Of a stretch of DNA of 64,000 bases, positions 37,748 to 44,934 are shown piece after piece; the first letter of the stretch is position 1, and every line of letters starts with the position of its first letter. The stretch covers positions 1-64,000 of the forward strand of contig CANBNK010000007.1 in the NCBI GenBank assembly GCA_947371015.1, given 5' to 3'. The notes beneath the pieces are model-generated. The model was not told the origin of the DNA. It did no database searches and worked only from the letters and a program-made list of their open reading frames with translations. Source of the stretch: Acetobacteraceae bacterium (GTDB lineage Bacteria; Pseudomonadota; Alphaproteobacteria; Acetobacterales; Acetobacteraceae). The position numbers and the translations under genes are program-made.

Positions 37748-37815
37748 CCTTTGTTCGAGAGACTGATTCACCGCCCCGGCGATTCCGCCTTTGCGGATCC
37801 GCTGATCGTCAGGGC
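37744..37815 (-). repeat. CTAG-family repeat, half copy R4
   Basis: About 70 bp in reverse orientation: CTAGCCTTTGTTCGAGAGAC, then TGATTCACC...GGCGATTCCGCC...GATCGTC. It includes the stop codon of the SDHAF4-like gene and runs directly into the 95-bp repeat at 37816. Confidence 0.7.
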
Positions 37816-37910
37816 GTGAGAACACGCATCGAGTCGGGCAAGGAAATCCGTGCCGCGACTCGGCGCCGGCGGCGAGAACACCGTGAGATTGATTGGCGAA
37901 CGCGCTTGTG
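37816..37910 (+). repeat. 95-bp direct repeat, left copy
   Basis: Starts GTGAGAACACGCATCGAGTC and ends GGCGAACGCGCTTGTG. It contains the imperfect palindrome CGAGTCGGGC...GCCGCGACTCG. The right copy is at 38515-38609 in the same orientation, roughly three quarters identical by eye. Confidence 0.8.
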
Positions 37911-37969
37911 TCCGCCGGACCGGGCGGACCGCAAGCCCTGGTTGGCATGGGCCGTGCTAGAACATCGCC

Positions 37970-38518
37970 ATGTCTCCGCCCGTGCTTGTCGCCTTCGTTG
38001 CCGGCCCCGCCGGCCCCTGGCAGATCGACCGCTGCACCACCGTGGTCGGCGAGCCGTTGCCGCGGGCCGAGCGCTTGGCCGTGCTGGAAGGGCCGCAACC
38101 GGCCCCAGCGGACGCCACCTGGGCGCTGCGCGGCAGTACCAGCAACCCCCGCTACACCAACCGGGCGGAACTCAATGCGCTCGGCGCCGTGCAGCCGGGG
38201 CTGGGGCGGCCGCAGGCGCGCTGCGCCGCGCTGATCCCCATCCGCAAGACCGAGGCCTGGTGGGCGTTGGCGCAGGATGAGCGGCGGGCGATCCTGGAGG
38301 AGACGTCGCGCCACATCGCCATCGGCATGGAATACCTGCCGGCGGTGGCGCGCCGGCTGCATCACAGCCGCGAGCTGGGCGAGCCGTTCGATTTCCTGAC
38401 CTGGTTCGAATATGCGCCGGAGCATGCCGCGGCGTTCGAGGAGCTGGTGGCGCGGCTGCGGGCCACGGCGGAATGGGGCTTCGTGGACCGCGAAGTGGAC
38501 CTGCGCCTGAGCCAGTGA
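37970..38518 (+). CDS. Chlorite dismutase family heme protein (short-chain type)
   Basis: 182-aa protein with the family pattern WALRGSTSNPRYTNRAE, ALIPIRKTEAWWAL, HIAIGMEYLPAVARRLHH and GEPFDFLTWFEYAPEH. Putative active-site residues are Lys93, Trp97, proximal His115, distal Arg128 and Glu168. Compared with the dimeric Nitrobacter enzyme as I recall it, all are offset by one. Length also matches that short lineage. True chlorite dismutation needs the distal Arg, which is present, but a peroxidase-like or unknown role is equally possible. It lies between two 95-bp direct repeats; the right copy includes its stop codon. Confidence 0.88.
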   Translation: MSPPVLVAFVAGPAGPWQIDRCTTVVGEPLPRAERLAVLEGPQPAPADATWALRGSTSNPRYTNRAELNALGAVQPGLGRPQARCAALIPIRKTEAWWALAQDERRAILEETSRHIAIGMEYLPAVARRLHHSRELGEPFDFLTWFEYAPEHAAAFEELVARLRATAEWGFVDREVDLRLSQ

Positions 38519-38609
38519 GAACAGCCACCGAGTCGGGCCAGGGAATCCCTGGGCCGACTCGGCGCTGGTGCTGGGCACGCAGCATGATTCATTGGCGAAC
38601 GCGCTTGTG
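38515..38609 (+). repeat. 95-bp direct repeat, right copy
   Basis: Begins GTGAGAACAGCCACCGAGTC and ends GGCGAACGCGCTTGTG. Its palindrome CCGAGTCGG...CCGACTCGG is nearly perfect over 35 bp. The TGA stop of the chlorite-dismutase-family gene is at 38516-38518, inside the repeat. Confidence 0.8.
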
Positions 38610-38857
38610 GGTAACTCTGGCCGAAAGCCACAAGCCCTTGGGGTAATTGGGTTTTCAGCCCAGCCGAGTCGCGCCCGAGTCGCTGTTTTCGGCGCTGAAG
38701 GGAACCAGTGGTGAACGCCCTGGTAGGTTAAGCCGCGTTCCTTCTACCAGGGATTGTGCCACCAGGCGCCGCAAGCACCCCGAGTCGCGGGGCAGCGATT
38801 CGTTCCTACGACTCGGATGAAGTTATTGATTCCACGGCATTCGTCGCGACTTCAGAA
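38519..38857. other. 339-bp intergenic region made of palindromic repeats
   Basis: No credible ORF. It holds most of the right 95-bp repeat, then a stretch with CTGGTAGG...CTACCAG arms (38722-38753). A diverged relative of the GAGTCGG palindrome follows (CCGAGTCG near 38778 and CGACTCGG near 38812), then a TTATTGATTCCACGG segment before the convergent end of the MFS gene. Confidence 0.6.
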
Positions 38858-40039
38858 TCACTTTCTGTTCGCGCCGGCGCCAACCCCCAGCCAGGTGCCC
38901 AGCGCCAGCGCGCCGACAGCGCAGGCCAGCAGGGTCGGCACCAGGCCCAGGCCGGCCGTCGCCACGCCGAACACCGCTACCCCCACCGACTGCCCGCAAT
39001 AGAAGCTGAAGGCGTGCATGGCGGTAGCGGAACCGCGCGCCTTGGGGGCAACTTCGGTGACTCGGGTCTGGATGCTGTTGTGGATCATGTAGAAGCCGGT
39101 GCCGAGCAGCAGCCCGCACAGGATGAACAGCGCCAGCCACGGCGCGAAGGCGAAGAGCACGAAGCTCAGCGCCACCAGCCCGCCGCCCAGCACCACCATG
39201 CGGCCCTGGCCCAGCTTGGCCAGCAGCAATGGCGCCAGCCCGGCATAGACCAGCCCGCCAGCGCCGAAGGCGCCCACGACGAAGCCGGCCTCGGGCGGGC
39301 CACCCAGCCCGTGCTGGGCCAGCAGGGGGGCGATGTAGGGGAACAGGCCGAAGACCATGATCGCCTCGACGAAGACCGCGGCGTAGCAGACCACCGCCGC
39401 CGGGGTGCGCCACAGCGTGACGTAGCGCTCAATGGCCAGGCCTGGGCTGAAGCTGGTGCTCGGCTCGCGCGGGGCGCGGCGGGCGGCCAGCAGCATCACC
39501 AGGCTGGCAGCGCCAGCCAGGATGGCGCAGAGGCCCATCACGCCGCGCCAGCCCGCATAACCTTCCAGCAGGCCGCTGACGAAGCCGCCGGCCGCCTGGC
39601 CGCTGATGGAGAGCACCAGCAGGCGGGAGATCGCGATCTGCCGCTGCGCCATCGGCACCCGGTCGCCCATCACCGCCAGCGCCAGCGGCATCACCCCGCC
39701 GGCCGCGGCGCCGGAGAGAGCGCGGAACCAGAACAGCGCCGGCAGCGTTGTGGCGAAGGCGGAGGCAGCCAGCATCAGCGTGGTCAGCGCCAGCGCGATC
39801 AGCATGACCCGCTGCTTGCCATAGGCGTCCCCCACCGGCCCCAGGATCGGCTGGATCAGCGCGAAGGGCAGCGTATAGGCGGCGCCCAGCAGCGCCACGT
39901 CCTCCGCGCTGGCGTCAAAGTGCTGCGAGAGGACGACGATCAGCGGGTCCGTCAGCCGGCCGGCGAAGGCGGTGGCGAAGGCGGCCAGGCCCAGGGTGAT
40001 GACCAGGCTGCCGGAGGCGGCGGGGGTGGATTGGGCCAT
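38858..40039 (-). CDS. MFS transporter of the hydantoinase operon
   Basis: 393-aa, 12-helix facilitator; loop 2-3 signature GPVGDAYGKQRVML. Its ATG directly follows the TAA of the upstream tctC gene with no gap, so translation is coupled. In this operon it may import or export the hydantoinase substrate or product; that is inference. The Bug protein upstream normally works with TctAB rather than MFS. Confidence 0.9.
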   Translation of the reverse strand: MAQSTPAASGSLVITLGLAAFATAFAGRLTDPLIVVLSQHFDASAEDVALLGAAYTLPFALIQPILGPVGDAYGKQRVMLIALALTTLMLAASAFATTLPALFWFRALSGAAAGGVMPLALAVMGDRVPMAQRQIAISRLLVLSISGQAAGGFVSGLLEGYAGWRGVMGLCAILAGAASLVMLLAARRAPREPSTSFSPGLAIERYVTLWRTPAAVVCYAAVFVEAIMVFGLFPYIAPLLAQHGLGGPPEAGFVVGAFGAGGLVYAGLAPLLLAKLGQGRMVVLGGGLVALSFVLFAFAPWLALFILCGLLLGTGFYMIHNSIQTRVTEVAPKARGSATAMHAFSFYCGQSVGVAVFGVATAGLGLVPTLLACAVGALALGTWLGVGAGANRK

Positions 40040-41008
40040 TTATTCGGGTTGCAGTCCCATCTGGCGGGTCAGGGTACGGAAGCTGGCGACCTCGCGCGCC
40101 ATCAGGGCGGCGAAGGCGGCGGGGCCGAGGCCGACCGGCTCGGCGCCCAACAGCGCGAAGCGTTGGCGCATGGCGGGGTCCGCCATCACCTGATCGCACA
40201 GCGTGGAGATGCGTTGCACCAGCGCAGGGTCGGTGGCCGGCGGCGCGAACAGGCCGAACCAGGTATCGGACAGCACACTGGGCAGGCCGCTTTCGGCGAA
40301 GGTGGGTACATCCGGCAAAAAGCTGCTGCGGCGTGGGCTGGCGACGGCAAGCGCGCGCACCTGCCCGGCCTGGATGAAGCTGAGCGCCGAGTTGGTCGAG
40401 GACGCCACCATCGGCACCTGGCCGGCGACGCAGGCGGCGATGCTCTCGCTGGAGCTGCGATAGGGGATGTCGCGCAGCGACAGGCCGGTGGCTTGCGTGA
40501 CCATGCCCATCATCAGCTGCACCGTGGTGCCGATGCCGCTATGGGCATAGGCCAACTCATCCTTCGGCTTGGCTTTTACGTGTGCGACGAACTCCGCCAC
40601 CGTGCGCGCCGGGAAGTCCGGGTGCACCACCAGCACGTTGGGGCTGGTGGCGAACAGGCTGATCGGCGCCAGGTCCTTCAGCACGTCGATCTGCTGGTTC
40701 TTCATCATGGAGGGCACGATGGCGATGGTGCCGGGCGCGCCGAGCAGGGCGTAGCCATCTGGCGCGGCACGGGCGACCAGCGCGGCGGCGACCATGCCGG
40801 AGGCGCCGGAGCGGTTCTCCACCACGAACACGCTGCCGGGCAGGCGCGGGCGCAGCCCTTCCAGCAGCAGGCGGGTGGCGACGTCCGAGACGCCACCGGC
40901 GCCGAAGCCGATGAGGATGCGGACCGGGCGGTCCGGCCATTCCGTGTTGGACTGCGCCAAGGCAGGCGTGGCCAAGGCGGTGGCGAGCAATGTGCGGCGG
41001 GCGATCAT
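40040..41008 (-). CDS. Bug family (TctC) tripartite tricarboxylate transporter substrate-binding protein
   Basis: 322-aa periplasmic binding protein with a signal peptide (MIARRTLLATALATPALAQ) and the Bug pattern WPDRPVRILIGFGAGGVSDV, VVENRSGASGMVAAALVARA, YAHSGIGTTVQLM and GLFAPPATDP. No TctA/TctB genes are nearby. Start overlaps the hyuB stop (ATGA). It probably captures the hydantoin-like or carboxylate compound handled by hyuAB. Confidence 0.93.
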   Translation of the reverse strand: MIARRTLLATALATPALAQSNTEWPDRPVRILIGFGAGGVSDVATRLLLEGLRPRLPGSVFVVENRSGASGMVAAALVARAAPDGYALLGAPGTIAIVPSMMKNQQIDVLKDLAPISLFATSPNVLVVHPDFPARTVAEFVAHVKAKPKDELAYAHSGIGTTVQLMMGMVTQATGLSLRDIPYRSSSESIAACVAGQVPMVASSTNSALSFIQAGQVRALAVASPRRSSFLPDVPTFAESGLPSVLSDTWFGLFAPPATDPALVQRISTLCDQVMADPAMRQRFALLGAEPVGLGPAAFAALMAREVASFRTLTRQMGLQPE

Positions 41009-42810
41009 CCCTGCATCTCCTGGCGGCGGCCTTCAGTGGCCGCTTCGTTGAGGGTTCCGTCGAGGTTGAGGACGACGCCATAGGCCATGGCGGCCTGCCC
41101 AGGCGTGACGTAGCCATGCGCCAGGTCGGCCAGCACGGCGGCCAAGGGGCGTTGGCAAGCCGGGCCATAGCCGCCGCCACCACCGGAGACGACGCGCACG
41201 GCATCGCCGGGGGTGAGGTCGAAGCTGCCCTTCAGCGCCTTCGTCACCGTGCCGTCCTTGCGGATGATCTCGACGAAGCAGGTGGCGCCGTCGCCGCCGC
41301 CGGCAAGGCCCCAGGGCGGGCATTGGCCACGCTCGAACTTCAGGTTCAGCCGGCAGGGGTGGGTGATCTCGTAGTCCTTGACCACGCCGAGGCCACCGCG
41401 CTGCCGCCCAGGCCCGCCACTGTCCGGCCGCAGCCGCTTGGCCCGGAGGCGATAGGGGTACAGCGCCTCCTGCATCTCGGCGGGAATGTCGGGCACGTCG
41501 CCATGGGCGTTACTGCGTAAGGGGAAGGCGCCGTCCTCGTCCGCGGTGGCGCCCCAGCCGCCGGTGGCGGTGTCCAGGTTGTAGAACAGCTCCCCGGTGT
41601 GGGGCAGGCGGCCGGCCATGGAGTGCACGCCATAGGTGCCATGGTGGGCGGCGCGGGCGCGGGCGGGCAGGGCTTCGCCGAGCGCGCGCAGGATGGTGTC
41701 GACCACGGTGGGGATGGTGTTGCCGCTGCCGGCGATGGGGGCTTCCGGCCGTGCGGTCAGGAAGGTGCCGTCCGGCGCCTCCACCACCAGGCGGTCGAAG
41801 TCGCCCTGGTTCACCGGCTCCTCCGGCGTCAGCAGGTACTTGGCGGCGATGCGGGACGCCGCCACCGCGCCGCCATTGCGGCCGGCGTTGCTCGGCCCGG
41901 CCATCTGCGCGCCCAGGCCCGAGAGGTCGATGGTCAGGCGTTCGCCATCGGCGTGGATGGCCACCTTCACCGGGATGGTCTGGCCCAGGCGGATGCCGTC
42001 ATCGTCCAGGTAGGATTCGGCGGTGTAGCGGCCGGGCGGAATGCTGCGGATGACGTCGGCGGCCTGGCTATCGGCCTGGCGGCGCATGGTGGCGATGGCC
42101 TCCGCCAGCGTCGCGGCGCCGCGACGGCGCAGCACCTCCAGCACCATGTCGCGGCCCAGCAGGCAGCCGGCGATCTGCGCCTCCAGGTCGCCCAGCACCA
42201 GGCGGGGGAAGCGGGTATTGGCGGAGATGATGCGGAAGATTTCGTGCTGGCGCTCGCCACGGGAAAGCAGTTTCACCGTGGGGTACTGGATGCCTTCCTG
42301 CCAGATGTCGGTGCTGGTGGTGACGGCGCTGCTGCCTACGGCCATGCCACCCAAATCCATCCAATGCACCAGCACGGCGAAGAAACCGAGCAGCGCGCCT
42401 TCCGCCCGCACGGGCGTGTAGAGCACCACGTTGTTCAGGTGCTGGCCGAGCGTCGCGGCTTCATTGCTGATGATGGCGTCGCCGTGGTGCAGGTTTTCCG
42501 CGCCATAGGTGGCCAGGCCGGAGCGCACGGCGGTGCCCAGCGCATTGGCGACGAAGATCGGCAGGCTGCCGCGGGATTGGCAGACCAGCGCGCCCTCGGG
42601 GTCCACCAGGCCGACGGCGTAGTCCTTGTACTCCTGCACCAGCGGGGAGAAGGCGGTGCGCTCGATGTTCTTCTCGATCTGGTTGGGGATCGAGAGCAGT
42701 TCGTGGCGGATGATCTCAAGCGTGATCGGGTCGCTGGCTCTGGCGGGCCGATTCAGCCCTCCGGTGCTCGGGCTGACGCCCTCCGCCCTCCGTGCATCGG
42801 TCCCGGTCAC
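41005..42810 (-). CDS. hyuB: Hydantoinase B/oxoprolinase family protein
   Basis: 601 aa from a GTG at 42810 that overlaps the hyuA stop (GTGA). Family landmarks: DPITLEIIRHELLSIPNQ, SPLVQEYKDYAVGLVD, GDAIISNEAATLGQHLNN, LSGLGAQMAGPSNAGRNGG and RGGLGVVKDYEI. Together with HyuA it forms an ATP-dependent N-methylhydantoinase/oxoprolinase/acetophenone-carboxylase-type enzyme. Substrate unresolved. Confidence 0.93.
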   Translation of the reverse strand: MTGTDARRAEGVSPSTGGLNRPARASDPITLEIIRHELLSIPNQIEKNIERTAFSPLVQEYKDYAVGLVDPEGALVCQSRGSLPIFVANALGTAVRSGLATYGAENLHHGDAIISNEAATLGQHLNNVVLYTPVRAEGALLGFFAVLVHWMDLGGMAVGSSAVTTSTDIWQEGIQYPTVKLLSRGERQHEIFRIISANTRFPRLVLGDLEAQIAGCLLGRDMVLEVLRRRGAATLAEAIATMRRQADSQAADVIRSIPPGRYTAESYLDDDGIRLGQTIPVKVAIHADGERLTIDLSGLGAQMAGPSNAGRNGGAVAASRIAAKYLLTPEEPVNQGDFDRLVVEAPDGTFLTARPEAPIAGSGNTIPTVVDTILRALGEALPARARAAHHGTYGVHSMAGRLPHTGELFYNLDTATGGWGATADEDGAFPLRSNAHGDVPDIPAEMQEALYPYRLRAKRLRPDSGGPGRQRGGLGVVKDYEITHPCRLNLKFERGQCPPWGLAGGGDGATCFVEIIRKDGTVTKALKGSFDLTPGDAVRVVSGGGGGYGPACQRPLAAVLADLAHGYVTPGQAAMAYGVVLNLDGTLNEAATEGRRQEMQG

Positions 42811-44840
42811 AGCGCCACCTCCACACTGATTTCGCCGAGCGTGCCGACGCGGGCGGCGTCGCCGCTGCCCAGCAGCATGGTGGCGCCGTATTCCTCGATG
42901 ATCGCCGGGCCGGTGAAGGCGAAGCCGGCAGGCAGGTGTTCCCGCCGCCAGACCGGCGCTTCCACCCAGCCTTCCCGCGTGTGCAGCGGCCGATGCGCCA
43001 CCGGCTGCGGCGGCGCGGTGGCAATGGGCGCCAATGCTGCCAGGGCGGGGCGTGCGGTCGGCGCTTCCGCGATGATGCGCAGCGCCACAATTTCCGGCTG
43101 GAAGTCGTCGCCCAGGCTGCGGCCGTAGCGCTTGGCATAGATCGCCTCGAAGGCGCTGCGGATGGCCGGGGCCTCCACCGTCTCGCCCAACTCCACCAGC
43201 ACGGTGTGGCGCTGGCCGCGATAGCGCATTTCTGCCTGCGCCCGCAGCGTGGCCGGCGCGCCGGCGAACTCGGCTGCGGCGGCGGAAAGGGCTTCGGCGC
43301 GCACGGCCGCCACGGCTTCGGCCAGGGTGGCGATACCAGCGGCGGAAAGGTCCGCCACCACACTGCGAGAAATGTCCAGCCGGGCGCCGGCCAGCAGCAT
43401 GCCGAGTGCGGAGAAATTGCCCGGCTGCGGCGGGATCAGCACGCGGGGAATGCCCAGGCTGCGCGCCAGGTCGCCGGCGAAGAGCGGCCCGCCACCACCG
43501 AAGGCGCACAGCACGAAGTCGCGCACGTCGTGCCCGCGCGCCACGGTGATCTCCTTGATCGCGCCGGCCATCAGCGTGCTCGCCAGGTCCAGCACGCCGC
43601 GCGCCACAACCTCCGCATTGTCGTAGCCCAGCGGCGTGGCCAGCCTGGCCATGATGGCCGCCGCCGCGCCGTCGCGGTCCAGCGCCAGCTTGCCGCCCAG
43701 GAAGTTGGCGCCGCCGATGCGGCCCAGCACCAGGTTGGCGTCTGTCACCGTGGGCTCCGTCCCGCCGCGGCCGAAGGCGACCGGCCCCGGCTCGCTGCCC
43801 GCGCTGCGGGGGCCGACGCGCAAGCGGCCCTGCGGGTCCACCCAGGCGATGGAGCCACCGCCGGCGCCGACCTCGACGATGTCCAGCACGGGCGTGCGGA
43901 TGGGGAAGCCGCGCTCATAGCCGCCGACCCAGTAGGTGGACTGCACCTCGAAGCCGCCATCTTCCACCAGGGCGCATTTGGCCGTGGTGCCGCCCATGTC
44001 GAAGGCGACCATGCGCGGAATGCCGAGCGCCCGGGCGTAGTCGGCGGCGGCGATGACACCACCGATCGGGCCACTCTCCACCAGGGAGATCGGGCGCTGC
44101 ACGGCGGCTGGGAAGGGCATGGCGCCGCCATTGCTGCCCATCATCGCCAGCGTTCCGGTGAAGCCGCGCTCCCCCAGCCGAGTGGCGAAGCCGGCGGCAT
44201 AGGCGGCCACCTTGGGGCCGACGAAGGCATTGGCGGCGGCGGTGCTGGTGCGCTCGTACTCGAACCATTCGCGCGACAGGGAAGACCCGGTGGTGACGTA
44301 GGCGCCGGGCAGTGCGGTGCGCAGGAACGCGGCGGCCTGGTCCTCATGCGCCGGGTTGGCGTAGGCGTTGAGGAAGCTGATGGCGATGGCCTCCACGCCT
44401 TGCAGCGCCGGGACCAGCGCTTCCAGGGCTGCCACATCCAGCGGCGCGATCACCTGGCCATCGGCGGCGATGCGCTCGGCGACCTCGAAGCGCAGCGGTC
44501 GCGGCACCAGCGGCGGGTCGCGGCGGAAGGACAGGTCGAAGGGGACGGGCCGGTTGCCGCGGGCAATCTCCAGCACATCTCGGAAGCCTTCGGTGGTCAC
44601 CAGGGCTGTCTTCGCGCCGCGCCGTTGCAGGAAGGCGTTGATCACATGGGTGGTGCCGTGGCGCAGCAGGGCGATGCCATCCGGCGCCGCGCCGGTCTCG
44701 CCCAGGCCGGTCAGCACGCCATCCACCAGGTCGGCATAGGTGGTCAGGGTCTTGCCGAAGCCTAGGCCGCCCGTGGCGGGGTCATAGACCGCGACATCGG
44801 TGAAGGTGCCGCCGGTATCGGCGGCGACGAGTTGGCGCAA
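42807..44840 (-). CDS. hyuA: Hydantoinase/oxoprolinase A subunit
   Basis: 677-aa ASKHA-fold ATPase subunit. Phosphate-binding motif VAADTGGTFTDVAVYD at the N-terminus, FDMGGTTAKCALVEDGGF in the second half, then GGGGPLFAGDLARSLGIPRV. First gene of the four-gene operon hyuA-hyuB-tctC-MFS; all junctions overlap or abut. The 94-bp gap to hrpB probably holds two divergent promoters. Confidence 0.94.
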   Translation of the reverse strand: MRQLVAADTGGTFTDVAVYDPATGGLGFGKTLTTYADLVDGVLTGLGETGAAPDGIALLRHGTTHVINAFLQRRGAKTALVTTEGFRDVLEIARGNRPVPFDLSFRRDPPLVPRPLRFEVAERIAADGQVIAPLDVAALEALVPALQGVEAIAISFLNAYANPAHEDQAAAFLRTALPGAYVTTGSSLSREWFEYERTSTAAANAFVGPKVAAYAAGFATRLGERGFTGTLAMMGSNGGAMPFPAAVQRPISLVESGPIGGVIAAADYARALGIPRMVAFDMGGTTAKCALVEDGGFEVQSTYWVGGYERGFPIRTPVLDIVEVGAGGGSIAWVDPQGRLRVGPRSAGSEPGPVAFGRGGTEPTVTDANLVLGRIGGANFLGGKLALDRDGAAAAIMARLATPLGYDNAEVVARGVLDLASTLMAGAIKEITVARGHDVRDFVLCAFGGGGPLFAGDLARSLGIPRVLIPPQPGNFSALGMLLAGARLDISRSVVADLSAAGIATLAEAVAAVRAEALSAAAAEFAGAPATLRAQAEMRYRGQRHTVLVELGETVEAPAIRSAFEAIYAKRYGRSLGDDFQPEIVALRIIAEAPTARPALAALAPIATAPPQPVAHRPLHTREGWVEAPVWRREHLPAGFAFTGPAIIEEYGATMLLGSGDAARVGTLGEISVEVAL

Positions 44841-44934
44841 CTGGGACGTTCCTTGGGCGTGAGGCGCGCAAGGTCCGGGCTGGGGCCGGCCGCGTCAAGT
44901 TGCCGGGGGCGCGGGGCCGCCGTACAGGCAGCGC

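Noticed and set aside
37816-38609. Composite transposon around the chlorite-dismutase-family gene
   Set aside because: The 95-bp repeats have no coding capacity and no transposase is present, so I report them only as flanking direct repeats.
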